A DNA stretch of 64,000 bases from the NCBI GenBank assembly GCA_964451255.1, contig CAYVHL010000003.1, forward strand, positions 1 to 64,000, read 5' to 3'. This stretch comes from JAHBTB01 sp964451255 (GTDB lineage Bacteria > Armatimonadota > Fimbriimonadia > Fimbriimonadales > Fimbriimonadaceae). The notes under the pieces were generated by a model, which worked only from the letters and a program-made list of their open reading frames with translations, was not told the DNA's origin and did not search any database. The position numbers and the translations under genes were made by a program. Positions 53,548 through 61,310 of the stretch are shown piece by piece; within the stretch, counting starts at the first letter, position 1, and each line of letters starts with the position of its first letter.

Positions 53548-56500
53548 GGGAAATTCGTCGCTGCCTTTCGGAGTTCGACTTTTCGGAGTTGTTCACTCAA
53601 CACCTCCTTTGGGACGGCTTTCGCGCCAAGCATGCACTCGAGATTGCGGGCCATTTCTACGAGGTCGAAGGCGTCGCCGAGAAGCGCGGTGTGGCCGCGT
53701 TCCTTTGCCAACCCGCGAAGGGCGAACCCTTTCCTGGATCAGCCGAGCGCAAGCGAATCGGTCGTGAGATCGAAAAGCTTCACCACGAGTACCTGATCAT
53801 CTTCATCGACCGGGAGCACACCAAACAAGTCTGGGCAGTGCCACGGCGCGACGATGGCAAGACCAAGACGACAAGCGAGGTCACCTACTACGCGGGCAAA
53901 GGCGTGGAGTTCCTCGCACAGCGCATCAACAAGCTGTCCTTCACCCTTGACGAGTCGGAGGCGACCAACTTGGTCGAAGTCTCGGCCCGTGTCAACCAGG
54001 CACTGCTTGCCGAGCGCGTCACAAAGAAGTTCTTCAAGGAGTTCAACGAGCACCGCAAGGCGTTCGTCAAATTCCTGGTTTGGATCGAGGATGAGTCCAA
54101 GCGCGACTGGTACTGCTCCGTCTTGCTCAACCGCCTCATGTTCATCTACTTCCTCGGCGGCAAAGGCTTCCTACCCGGGGGGACATCGTTCCTCAGCTTC
54201 AACCTTGCGGCCAACATCAACGAGAACGGCCAAGACACCTTCTACACCCATTTCCTCCTGCCCCTCAGCTTCTTTGGGCTGGGTGAACGCAAGACCAAGC
54301 GAGGGCGTTTCGAGGACACCTTCAAGGACGTGCTCTACCTCGATGGCGGGCTCTTCACGGTACATCAGGTCGAGCGCGAGCTTGGGCTCAACAAAGAGAC
54401 CGTCGAGCGTGGCGAGTTTCCAGCGGGAGCGCGGATTCCAGACGCCGAATTTCGGCGGTGGTTCGATTACTTCGACAAGTGGCGTTGGACCCTGGACGAA
54501 GACAGGGTCGAGAACGACGGCTACATCTCCCCACACATCCTCGGCTATATCTTCGAAAAGTACATCAACCAAAAGCAGATGGGTGCCTACTACACCAAGG
54601 AGGACATCACCGGCTATATCTGCCGCAACACCATCGTCCCGCGCCTGCTCGACATGCTCGCGGAATCGGGTGACAAGGGGGCCCAGGCGGTTCGTCCGCT
54701 GCCTATTGGCCCGCACCCTAACCTATTGAACGAGGGGCGCGGAATCAGCGACGGTGAAGGCATTGACCGCTATGTCTACGGCAGCGTGAAGCAGGATGAG
54801 AAGCTTCCGACCGAGACCGACTACGAGCAGGATCAGCGACGACAGCGGTACGAAGGCATCCTGGCCGACTTCGACGCCGGGAAGATCGACGGCATAGACG
54901 ACTTCATCACCTACAACCTCGACATCGAGCGGTTGGCCCTAGATTTCGTCAGCAATATCCAAGACCCCGACGTCCTCCACGACTTCTATTTCAAGGGGCT
55001 GCAGCGCATCACGGTGCTTGATCCGACATGCGGCTCGGGCGCGTTCCTCTTCGCCGCCTTGCTCATCCTGTACCCGCTGTACAACGCCTCACTAAGCCGC
55101 ATGCGGTACTTGGTCGGCAAAGCGACCGGGGCCGAGCCGACCGTCCAGAGCTGGGATGGCAGTTTAGGGTTCACCGACCTGGAAACCGGGCAAGCTGTGT
55201 TCGGTGAAACGGTGCCCGCCTTCCCGCATGGGACGGACGTGCTGGACAAGATGCGGGCCGAGGTCGAGCGGATCAACGACCATCCCAGCGCGGAGTACTT
55301 CATCAAGAAGTCGATCATCGTGAACAACCTGTTCGGGGTGGACATCATGGAGGAGGCCGTCGAAATCTGCAAGCTCCGCCTGTTCCTCACTCTCATCGCC
55401 ACCGTCGAACGCGTCGATGCCAAGGACAACTTTGGAGTCGAGCCACTGCCGGACATCGACTTCAACATCCTCGCTGGCAACGCGCTTGTCGGTTACACGA
55501 GTATCGGGGAAATAGACCGGCTATGGGAAATGGCCTCCAGTAGCGAGCAGCAAGCTCGGGTCGGTGGCCCGGTCAGGCAGCAAACCATGGACCGAATTCT
55601 CGGGAGGCACGAGCGCATCGAGAACGTCGTCCGCGAATACGGGCAGTTGCTTCACGCGTGGCGGCTCCAGCAACTTGGCGAGTGGAAAGGCGCACCGGTC
55701 ACGAAAGATCAGGTTTTGAGAGCCGCTGATAGTGTGCGGCCTGACCTTGATGAAGACCTCTGGCAGCTCTACAAGACGGCTGGCCTTGCTCAAAAGACGG
55801 TCAGGCAAAGAAGCGGCAAGCCAAGGACGGTTGAACTCACGCAAGCTGAGTTCAAGCGCACTCATCAGCCGTTTCACTGGCTCCTCGAGTATCCCGCAAT
55901 TGAAGCAGAAGGAGGCTTCGACGTCATCGTTGGGAATCCCCCGTACGTCGAACTCAAGGACGTTTCCGAATACAAGGTTTTCGGCTTCGACACTCTGCCC
56001 TGCGGTGACCTATATGCGCTGGTTGCCGAACGGGCGTTCCAGCAGGTTCGACCACGGGGAGCCCTCTCACTCATTGTTCCTGTATCAATGTTCAACACTG
56101 ACGGCTTTCGGCCACTACAGGACGTAGCCTTACGACAGTCTCGCAACATGTGGGTTTCGACTTACTCGAACCGGCCGTCGCAGTTGTTTGATGGGGCGCA
56201 GAAGCGGCTGACAGTATTTGTTTCCAAGTCTCGTGGGCCCCAAGATCGCCAACGTACAGGCGTCTACACAACGCGATATCTGCGATGGACAAAGGCTGAG
56301 AGGGAGTCGCTCATAGCATCGCGACCGGAGTACTGCGACCGCACGGATCATCGGTTTCTTGTATTGCCGTCCAGTTTGGAGAAGTTGGGCACAGCATTGG
56401 AACTAGGTGCCTTCATGAAGCTGGCATCCCGAGAAGGTTCCCTTGGTGACGCAGTCGTAGATGACTCCACGTTCCGCGTCTACTACACGAGGAAGTTCAG

Positions 56501-56990
56501 TTACTTCCTTGCGTTTCTTGACTTCGTTCCTCTAATCACGAGGATTTCGGATGGAGCCACGGTTGATCCATCAGAGCTGAAAAGCCTGGCGTTTCCAACG
56601 CGAGAAACTCAATTGTGCGCCGTTGCGGCACTGTCTTCGACCACGTTCTTCTGGTTTTGGAACGTGCTTTCCGACGTCCGCAATGTGAACAAGCGCGACC
56701 TCCTCGCTTTCCCATTCAACCCCTTGGATTTAGGGGCTGGCACCGGACGAGCGCTGGCGGGCATGGCCGACCAGTACCTTACAGCTCTTCGCGACACTGC
56801 GACCTTGATGACAAAGAGCGGCCTGAGAATTCAGTCCTTCGACCATTCAGCCCAGAAAGGCAGGATAGATGCCATAGACGAGATTCTTGCGGAGCATTTT
56901 GGACTCAACGATCAGGAGCTCTCGGCCATTCAGAACTACGACTTGAAGTACCGCCTCGGCAGCCGCGAGGACGATGGCGAAGAGGACTGA
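53544..56990 (+). CDS. N6-adenine DNA methyltransferase (Eco57I/DrmMI-like) of restriction-type system
   Basis: This 1148-residue protein has a class I N6-adenine methyltransferase core. Motif I is LDPTCGSGAFLFAALL (about residue 492-507) and motif IV is IVGNPPYVELK (about 796), separated by the FGVDIMEEAVEICKLRLFL motif. An N-terminal region of about 450 residues, including QMGAYYTKEDITGYI, matches the layout of Eco57I/BREX-type and DISARM-type methylases. The C-terminal ~300 residues would hold the target-recognition part. No nuclease motif (PD-D/ExK) is evident, so restriction would depend on the PLD-helicase. The GTG start overlaps the helicase and the stop overlaps the TIR gene, so the three genes form one translational unit. 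Confidence 0.9.
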   Translation: MREIRRCLSEFDFSELFTQHLLWDGFRAKHALEIAGHFYEVEGVAEKRGVAAFLCQPAKGEPFPGSAERKRIGREIEKLHHEYLIIFIDREHTKQVWAVPRRDDGKTKTTSEVTYYAGKGVEFLAQRINKLSFTLDESEATNLVEVSARVNQALLAERVTKKFFKEFNEHRKAFVKFLVWIEDESKRDWYCSVLLNRLMFIYFLGGKGFLPGGTSFLSFNLAANINENGQDTFYTHFLLPLSFFGLGERKTKRGRFEDTFKDVLYLDGGLFTVHQVERELGLNKETVERGEFPAGARIPDAEFRRWFDYFDKWRWTLDEDRVENDGYISPHILGYIFEKYINQKQMGAYYTKEDITGYICRNTIVPRLLDMLAESGDKGAQAVRPLPIGPHPNLLNEGRGISDGEGIDRYVYGSVKQDEKLPTETDYEQDQRRQRYEGILADFDAGKIDGIDDFITYNLDIERLALDFVSNIQDPDVLHDFYFKGLQRITVLDPTCGSGAFLFAALLILYPLYNASLSRMRYLVGKATGAEPTVQSWDGSLGFTDLETGQAVFGETVPAFPHGTDVLDKMRAEVERINDHPSAEYFIKKSIIVNNLFGVDIMEEAVEICKLRLFLTLIATVERVDAKDNFGVEPLPDIDFNILAGNALVGYTSIGEIDRLWEMASSSEQQARVGGPVRQQTMDRILGRHERIENVVREYGQLLHAWRLQQLGEWKGAPVTKDQVLRAADSVRPDLDEDLWQLYKTAGLAQKTVRQRSGKPRTVELTQAEFKRTHQPFHWLLEYPAIEAEGGFDVIVGNPPYVELKDVSEYKVFGFDTLPCGDLYALVAERAFQQVRPRGALSLIVPVSMFNTDGFRPLQDVALRQSRNMWVSTYSNRPSQLFDGAQKRLTVFVSKSRGPQDRQRTGVYTTRYLRWTKAERESLIASRPEYCDRTDHRFLVLPSSLEKLGTALELGAFMKLASREGSLGDAVVDDSTFRVYYTRKFSYFLAFLDFVPLITRISDGATVDPSELKSLAFPTRETQLCAVAALSSTTFFWFWNVLSDVRNVNKRDLLAFPFNPLDLGAGTGRALAGMADQYLTALRDTATLMTKSGLRIQSFDHSAQKGRIDAIDEILAEHFGLNDQELSAIQNYDLKYRLGSREDDGEED

Positions 56991-57610
56991 TGCACGACGA
57001 GAGCGAAAAGGGACTGTTTGTTTCCTACAATTCCGAGTCGGGGGATTTCGTGCGGGCCCTGGCGGCGACTTTGACCATGGCCGGTGCAAGGGTTTGGTTG
57101 GATCAGTGGGAGATCCGGCCAGGCGACTCAATCCCGAGTGCCATCGATGCAGGGCTGTCCGGCTTCGATACGTTCGTGCTCGTTTGGTCAGCAGGTGCCG
57201 CCAAGTCCAGGTGGGTCAAGAAGGAAATGAATGCGGCAATCGCCAGATGGACTGCCGAGGACTCGTACCGCCTGATTCCGGTGCGAATGGACGAAACGCC
57301 CGTCCCCACAGTCATTGCCGACCTCCAATACATCGACGCCACCGACGGTGACCACAATGCGCTCGCCAAGAAGCTGCTGGGGATCAACTCTGATATTGAG
57401 TTCCGGCAAGCCATTCAGGAGTTCATTGACCATTCACGTCTGCCCTTCCGGGATTTCCATGGAGCTGGAGTTTACGTCGCCTGCCCGAAGTGCGGGCTTG
57501 CCGCCGACAAGCTCGAAGGCTGGTCGAACATCGACCACGTCAGGGGCGACCGCTACGCTGGCGTTCGTTGTCCTAACTGCGGGTGGAACGAAGGCGGTGA
57601 AGTATGGTGA
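56990..57610 (+). CDS. TIR-domain protein with C-terminal zinc ribbon
   Basis: This 206-residue protein has a TIR domain (about 8-150): GLFVSYNSESGDFVRALA, ARVWLDQWEIRPGDSIPSAI with the conserved Trp-Leu-Asp and Glu, and FVLVWSAGAAKSRWVKKEM. Bacterial TIR proteins often hydrolyse NAD+ during abortive infection; the Glu in WLDQWEIRPGD is the candidate catalytic residue. A C-terminal zinc ribbon follows, with CPKCG near 164 and CPNCGW near 195, which is unusual. The ATG overlaps the methyltransferase stop (TGATG). It is likely the effector or sensor of the helicase/methylase module; the role is inferred from the coupling. Confidence 0.85.
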   Translation: MHDESEKGLFVSYNSESGDFVRALAATLTMAGARVWLDQWEIRPGDSIPSAIDAGLSGFDTFVLVWSAGAAKSRWVKKEMNAAIARWTAEDSYRLIPVRMDETPVPTVIADLQYIDATDGDHNALAKKLLGINSDIEFRQAIQEFIDHSRLPFRDFHGAGVYVACPKCGLAADKLEGWSNIDHVRGDRYAGVRCPNCGWNEGGEVW

Positions 57611-57699
57611 TGATGATCCTGGCAGCCATCTCGCATTGTTTGTCAGCACCGCTCAGGAGGAAACCGTAAGTCCGATTCCGGCCCACATGGGAGACAGCC

Positions 57700-58494
57700 T
57701 TGCCAACCACCGCCAAGAATCACTTTGATCAGGACATTGCTCGCGCCAGGGCGCTCCTTGCGCACGCCAGAAGCCTGCCGCATGGCACGGCTGCCCACCG
57801 ACTGCTCCGGGAAGACCTATTCAGAAGTGCATGGATGTTTGCAGTAGGAGCCCTCGACGCGTACTTTTGCGATGCGTTTTCGCATTGTGTAGCTTGCACC
57901 TTGATCGCAAAAGAACATCAGGCGTCGGTCACGTTTCCGACACGCATTGACGAGCTAAAGATTCCCGTTAGCCAAGTGTTGAAAGCGTACGCTGTGCGAG
58001 ACAATTGGCGGTGGAGGATGGCGAGCAGGCAACTCATGGAGCGAGAAAATGTCCTGAGCTTGGCAACGGTGAAGAGCCGATTCAACATATTCGCGGCATC
58101 CGGTAACAAGTTTCTGAGTGATCACTGTATTGATGCGTGGGTGGCCCTCCCGAGTTCCAATGAGCGAATCTGGGGGCCTAACCATGCTGTCTACTTGACT
58201 CTTCCAACGGGAACACGGGCCCAGCGCAAGACTTTCGAGTCGGAGCGTGCGAAGCGACGGCGAGCTTTTGAGGCTCGCTTCGAGGAGGTCATTCAACGCA
58301 GGCACGACTGCATCCACAATTGCGACCGACCGAAGGTGAGCCCACAGCCCATAGGGAGCTCAAGGGTCGCCTGGGCCATCAGCGACATTCAGTGGTTGAT
58401 TACTCAATTCAATCTCTGGATTGACGCAGAGTTCCCGCAGTTTCTGACGAGCATCGGGTGCACGCTCACGACGATTGCACATGTTCAGTATTAG
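57700..58494 (+). CDS. HEPN-like protein (R-X4-H motif), putative RNase or toxin
   Basis: This 264-residue mainly helical protein has R201-X4-H206 (QRRHDCIHNC), matching the HEPN R-X4-H catalytic motif, set after a long helix (KTFESERAKRRRAFEARFEE). HEPN proteins of the RiboL-PSP and abortive-infection types cut RNA. It resembles these by layout rather than by clear family match. The start is TTG at 57700 with GGGAG six nt upstream; the frame is closed by a stop at 57667, and no ATG is available. It is 89 bp after the TIR gene, on the same strand, so co-transcription is likely. Confidence 0.7.
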   Translation: MPTTAKNHFDQDIARARALLAHARSLPHGTAAHRLLREDLFRSAWMFAVGALDAYFCDAFSHCVACTLIAKEHQASVTFPTRIDELKIPVSQVLKAYAVRDNWRWRMASRQLMERENVLSLATVKSRFNIFAASGNKFLSDHCIDAWVALPSSNERIWGPNHAVYLTLPTGTRAQRKTFESERAKRRRAFEARFEEVIQRRHDCIHNCDRPKVSPQPIGSSRVAWAISDIQWLITQFNLWIDAEFPQFLTSIGCTLTTIAHVQY

Positions 58495-58520
58495 GCCGGT
58501 TTCACGAGCGCAGGACAGCG

Positions 58521-59213
58521 ATGGAACAGAAGGAAGATAGGAGCCCTGACCCCAATTGGATGAGTGACCCGACTGGTCGACCCGTACCTATAGAAGTGAC
58601 GGCAATTCTACGGTATTTCGAGCGTGCTGCCTTTGCTCACCACACTGCAGCACGTTCAGACGCCCCAGCGGTCGTTCGGGCCATGTTCACGGCGTTCTGT
58701 ATCCATGCCTGTCAGTCATTGCGCGAGGCCTTTCAAACGCTCGACGACTATGAGCCGGGGAAGGACGCGACCCTCAAGCCTGCTCTGGATGCCCTACCGT
58801 TTGGCGACCTGATCAATGACGTTCGCCAGCACGACATTCACGGCCATCCGCTACCTGTCTGCGAGCCTGGAGCGAAGCTCGGACTTGTCATGTCCCGCCC
58901 CGGCAGCCCTGTGCGCCTGCAAACGGGTGATACGGAGGGCTCTGGCGTGCAAGTCCAGATGCACGGTGCTGAACCCGTGGTTACAATCATCGGCGACTCG
59001 CCCAAGGCAAGGCTCATTCCCGGCCAGACGATTTCCTACCACTGTGAGGATGGCGAGCTTTGCGTATGGGACTACCGCACGAAGCAGACTGTACGACTGG
59101 TGCCCGTGCTTTCGGAGTTCCTGACTGGCGCACATCAGCTATTGGTTGCCGTCTGTGAGGCGAGGGGGGTTGCTCTCCAGTCCGGAGGCGAGGAATCGGA
59201 CGACGTCAGCTAG
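58521..59213 (+). CDS. Second HEPN-like protein (R-X4-H motif)
   Basis: This 230-residue protein has an N-terminal helical half (about residues 20-95, AILRYFERAAFAHHTAARSD and MFTAFCIHACQSLREAFQTL) ending in R102-X4-H107 (VRQHDIHGHPLP), a HEPN-type motif. A C-terminal beta-rich half follows (GSGVQVQMHGAEPVVTII, LCVWDYRTKQTVRLVP). The start at ATG 58521 has AGGA nine nt upstream; the GTG at 58458 lies inside the preceding gene. It starts 26 bp after the first HEPN-like gene, so the two are probably co-expressed and may form a heteromeric complex. Its stop overlaps the convergent gene by 4 bp. Confidence 0.65.
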   Translation: MEQKEDRSPDPNWMSDPTGRPVPIEVTAILRYFERAAFAHHTAARSDAPAVVRAMFTAFCIHACQSLREAFQTLDDYEPGKDATLKPALDALPFGDLINDVRQHDIHGHPLPVCEPGAKLGLVMSRPGSPVRLQTGDTEGSGVQVQMHGAEPVVTIIGDSPKARLIPGQTISYHCEDGELCVWDYRTKQTVRLVPVLSEFLTGAHQLLVAVCEARGVALQSGGEESDDVS

Positions 59214-60106
59214 CGGGTGTAGATTGACCAGCTTGCCCGGCCCTTGAAGTAATCGTCGGAGTTGCAGAAGATGGCGTACATTTCGCTCACATGTGGAACG
59301 TCTGGAACGCCTGCTTTCATCGCGTCATAGCTCAACTCAACGACCGTTTGCGTCGCGAAGCGGCAGAGTTGAAGAACGTGCAGCCTGACGTATTTGGCCG
59401 CGCTCTGGGTCATCCCCGTTTGAGCCGACGCAGAGTAGGCATCGTTGAGTTCCTGGCCCGTCTCGGAGGTGTGCCGAATCGACGCGATGCCTTCCATCAT
59501 GAAGGCAACCATGCGAGCGTTGTCATGGATTTGTGTCTTGCGCCGCTGGCTCACGAAACCCTCGAACGAGGGAATCACGACATTCTGGTACCAGTCTCCA
59601 ACCGGGTTGTCCTCGGATCGTGCCACCCTGTCAGGGGTCAAGTAGTCAATGTTGTGATAGCGGGTCAAGTTTGACGCGAACCCGTGGAGGATGCGCACGG
59701 CTTCATCATGGATCGTAGTGCGCGGAAGTCGGTACTCGTAGCCGCGCTCGGCTGAAATTGAGTCGAGCCTGGCTAGAAGGTCTAGAAGCTTGTGCCCATA
59801 GCCAGATACAGCTTTCGAGGGCGGGTACTGACCGCCGTTGCGAACGGCATGGTCAAGTATCAGACCCAGCTTGGCCGTTCGCTCGAATCCCGCAGACAGA
59901 CTGAAGAAGGCCTGGTAGTAGTAGCCGCGCTGAGCATAGTTGGCCCGTCCAATGGCGGTCGCGCCCAGCGCAAGCTGCTCCGCAGCGAGCACAGCTTCGT
60001 CCGCGATGGCGTGAAACAACCTGCTTGGCATTTGCTCCAATATGAAGCGTACAGGTGCCCCGCTGGACTGACCGTCCCGGCGAAGCGGCACCACCCTTTT
60101 GGGCAT
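59210..60106 (-). CDS. Hypothetical helical protein in the defence island
   Basis: This 298-residue protein has no recognised domain. It is mostly helical, with YYYQAFFSLSAGFERTAKLG and SGYGHKLLDLLARLD reminiscent of helices in HEPN-like or abortive-infection proteins, but the R-X4-H motif is not clear. It converges with the second HEPN-like gene (4-bp stop overlap) and is divergent from the AAA ATPase gene across an 88-bp spacer. The start ATG at 60106 is the first in frame after the spacer. Confidence 0.55.
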   Translation of the reverse strand: MPKRVVPLRRDGQSSGAPVRFILEQMPSRLFHAIADEAVLAAEQLALGATAIGRANYAQRGYYYQAFFSLSAGFERTAKLGLILDHAVRNGGQYPPSKAVSGYGHKLLDLLARLDSISAERGYEYRLPRTTIHDEAVRILHGFASNLTRYHNIDYLTPDRVARSEDNPVGDWYQNVVIPSFEGFVSQRRKTQIHDNARMVAFMMEGIASIRHTSETGQELNDAYSASAQTGMTQSAAKYVRLHVLQLCRFATQTVVELSYDAMKAGVPDVPHVSEMYAIFCNSDDYFKGRASWSIYTR

Positions 60107-60121
60107 TCAACTGGCACAATA

Positions 60122-60190
60122 GTTTAGGAATACGACCTTTTTGTTTAGCAAGTCTTGACAACTGAGCCAAATACGTGGCATTCTGTTTAG
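60122..60190. repeat. Three GTTTAG hexamers at 21-bp multiples in the divergent promoter region
   Basis: GTTTAG occurs at 60122, 60143 and 60185, spacings of 21 and 42 bp, so all three lie on the same helical face. The last one overlaps the putative promoter of the ATPase gene. They could be binding sites of a regulator controlling the two divergent genes. Confidence 0.35.
60155..60184 (+). promoter_or_regulatory. Putative promoter of the ATPase/peptidase operon
   Basis: TTGACA (60155-60160) and CATTCT (60179-60184) are separated by 18 nt, predicting a start within a few bases of the ATG at 60195. It overlaps two of the GTTTAG repeats. Confidence 0.45.
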
Positions 60191-60194
60191 GTAC

Positions 60195-61310
60195 ATGCAA
60201 TTCTTGCTCGAAGTCCTCAAGCTCACCGAAGCGGCAGTTTCCAATGACAAGGCCAAGGCCGTCGCCTACGCGAAGCAACTGGCTGACAAGCTGGAGCTTG
60301 CGGGCGAGGAGAAGGCAGCGGAGAGATTGCGACGGGCCCTGATGCAAAGCGGCGGGCAGACCGTTTCCAGCGCAAGCCTGGCGCAAGAGAGGGTCCCGGT
60401 GGACGGGGAGTCCCGCCTGTCGCTCGCGGACGAGACTTGGATCGATCCAGGTGAAACTGAGGTCTTTCTGTCGCCCGAGTCGGAACGGGCCGTTTCGGAG
60501 TTTCTACAGTACGTTGACGCTGCGGATCGACTGATCGCCGAAGGCGTCGGAGTGTCAGCGTCACTTCTGATGTACGGGCCCCCTGGCTGTGGCAAGACGG
60601 AACTTGCCCGCTCGGTCGCGGCAAGATTGGGTCTGCCGCTGATCACTTCCCGCACTGACACTCTGATATCGAGCTATCTCGGCAGCACATCAAAAAACCT
60701 TCGGCTCCTGTTCGATCACGTCGCCTCGCGACCTTGTGTCCTGTTCCTCGACGAATTTGACTCCATTGCAAAGCTTCGAGATGATCGCCACGAGCTTGGC
60801 GAACTCAAGCGGGTCGTGGTGAGCCTTCTTCAAAACATCGATGCCGTTAGGAGCCACACGGTCATCCTTGCTGCTACGAATCACGACCACCTACTTGATC
60901 CAGCGATTTGGCGCAGATTCTCCTATCGAGTCAAGGTGGACCTGCCTGACGAGGAATCCAGGTTCAGTATGTTCAGAAAGTTTCTGGCAAGGCCCATGCC
61001 CGAGAAGCTGCTTCGTCGCTTTGCCCAGGCAAGCCAGAGTATGAGCGGCTCGGACATCCGGGAGATATGCGACGGCGCCAGGCGAGCGGCAATTCTGAAC
61101 GGAGGCAGTGAGCCGGAGGAGGGGGACATCTATCGCAGAATCCTGTTTCGGGGCATTGCCGGGGACTCTATGTCAGTCCCGGAGCTGATCGCCCACGCGA
61201 AGGAGAAGAACCCAGCAGTTTTCACGCATCGCGTCTTGGCTGACGCTCTCGGGATGAGTCCTGGGAACGTGACGCACATCCTTAAGAAGCATCAGGGAGG
61301 CGAGGCGTGA
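60195..61310 (+). CDS. ietA: IetA-like AAA+ ATPase
   Basis: This 371-residue AAA+ ATPase has Walker A GPPGCGKTEL near residue 127, Walker B VLFLDEFDSIAK (about 180-191), sensor 1 LAATNHDHL, and arginine fingers near AIWRRFSYRV. An N-terminal helical region (1-75) and a C-terminal lid with a winged-helix-like end (VLADALGMSPGNVTHILKKH) are present. Followed by a subtilisin-like peptidase with a 4-bp overlap, it matches the IetAS anti-phage system. In that system the ATPase is thought to control the peptidase. Confidence 0.88.
   Translation: MQFLLEVLKLTEAAVSNDKAKAVAYAKQLADKLELAGEEKAAERLRRALMQSGGQTVSSASLAQERVPVDGESRLSLADETWIDPGETEVFLSPESERAVSEFLQYVDAADRLIAEGVGVSASLLMYGPPGCGKTELARSVAARLGLPLITSRTDTLISSYLGSTSKNLRLLFDHVASRPCVLFLDEFDSIAKLRDDRHELGELKRVVVSLLQNIDAVRSHTVILAATNHDHLLDPAIWRRFSYRVKVDLPDEESRFSMFRKFLARPMPEKLLRRFAQASQSMSGSDIREICDGARRAAILNGGSEPEEGDIYRRILFRGIAGDSMSVPELIAHAKEKNPAVFTHRVLADALGMSPGNVTHILKKHQGGEA

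Noticed and set aside
57604..57728. Small reading frames between the TIR and first HEPN-like gene, including one after an AGGAGG
   Set aside because: The AGGAGG has no start codon at a useful distance and the 13-22-codon frames show no distinctive features.
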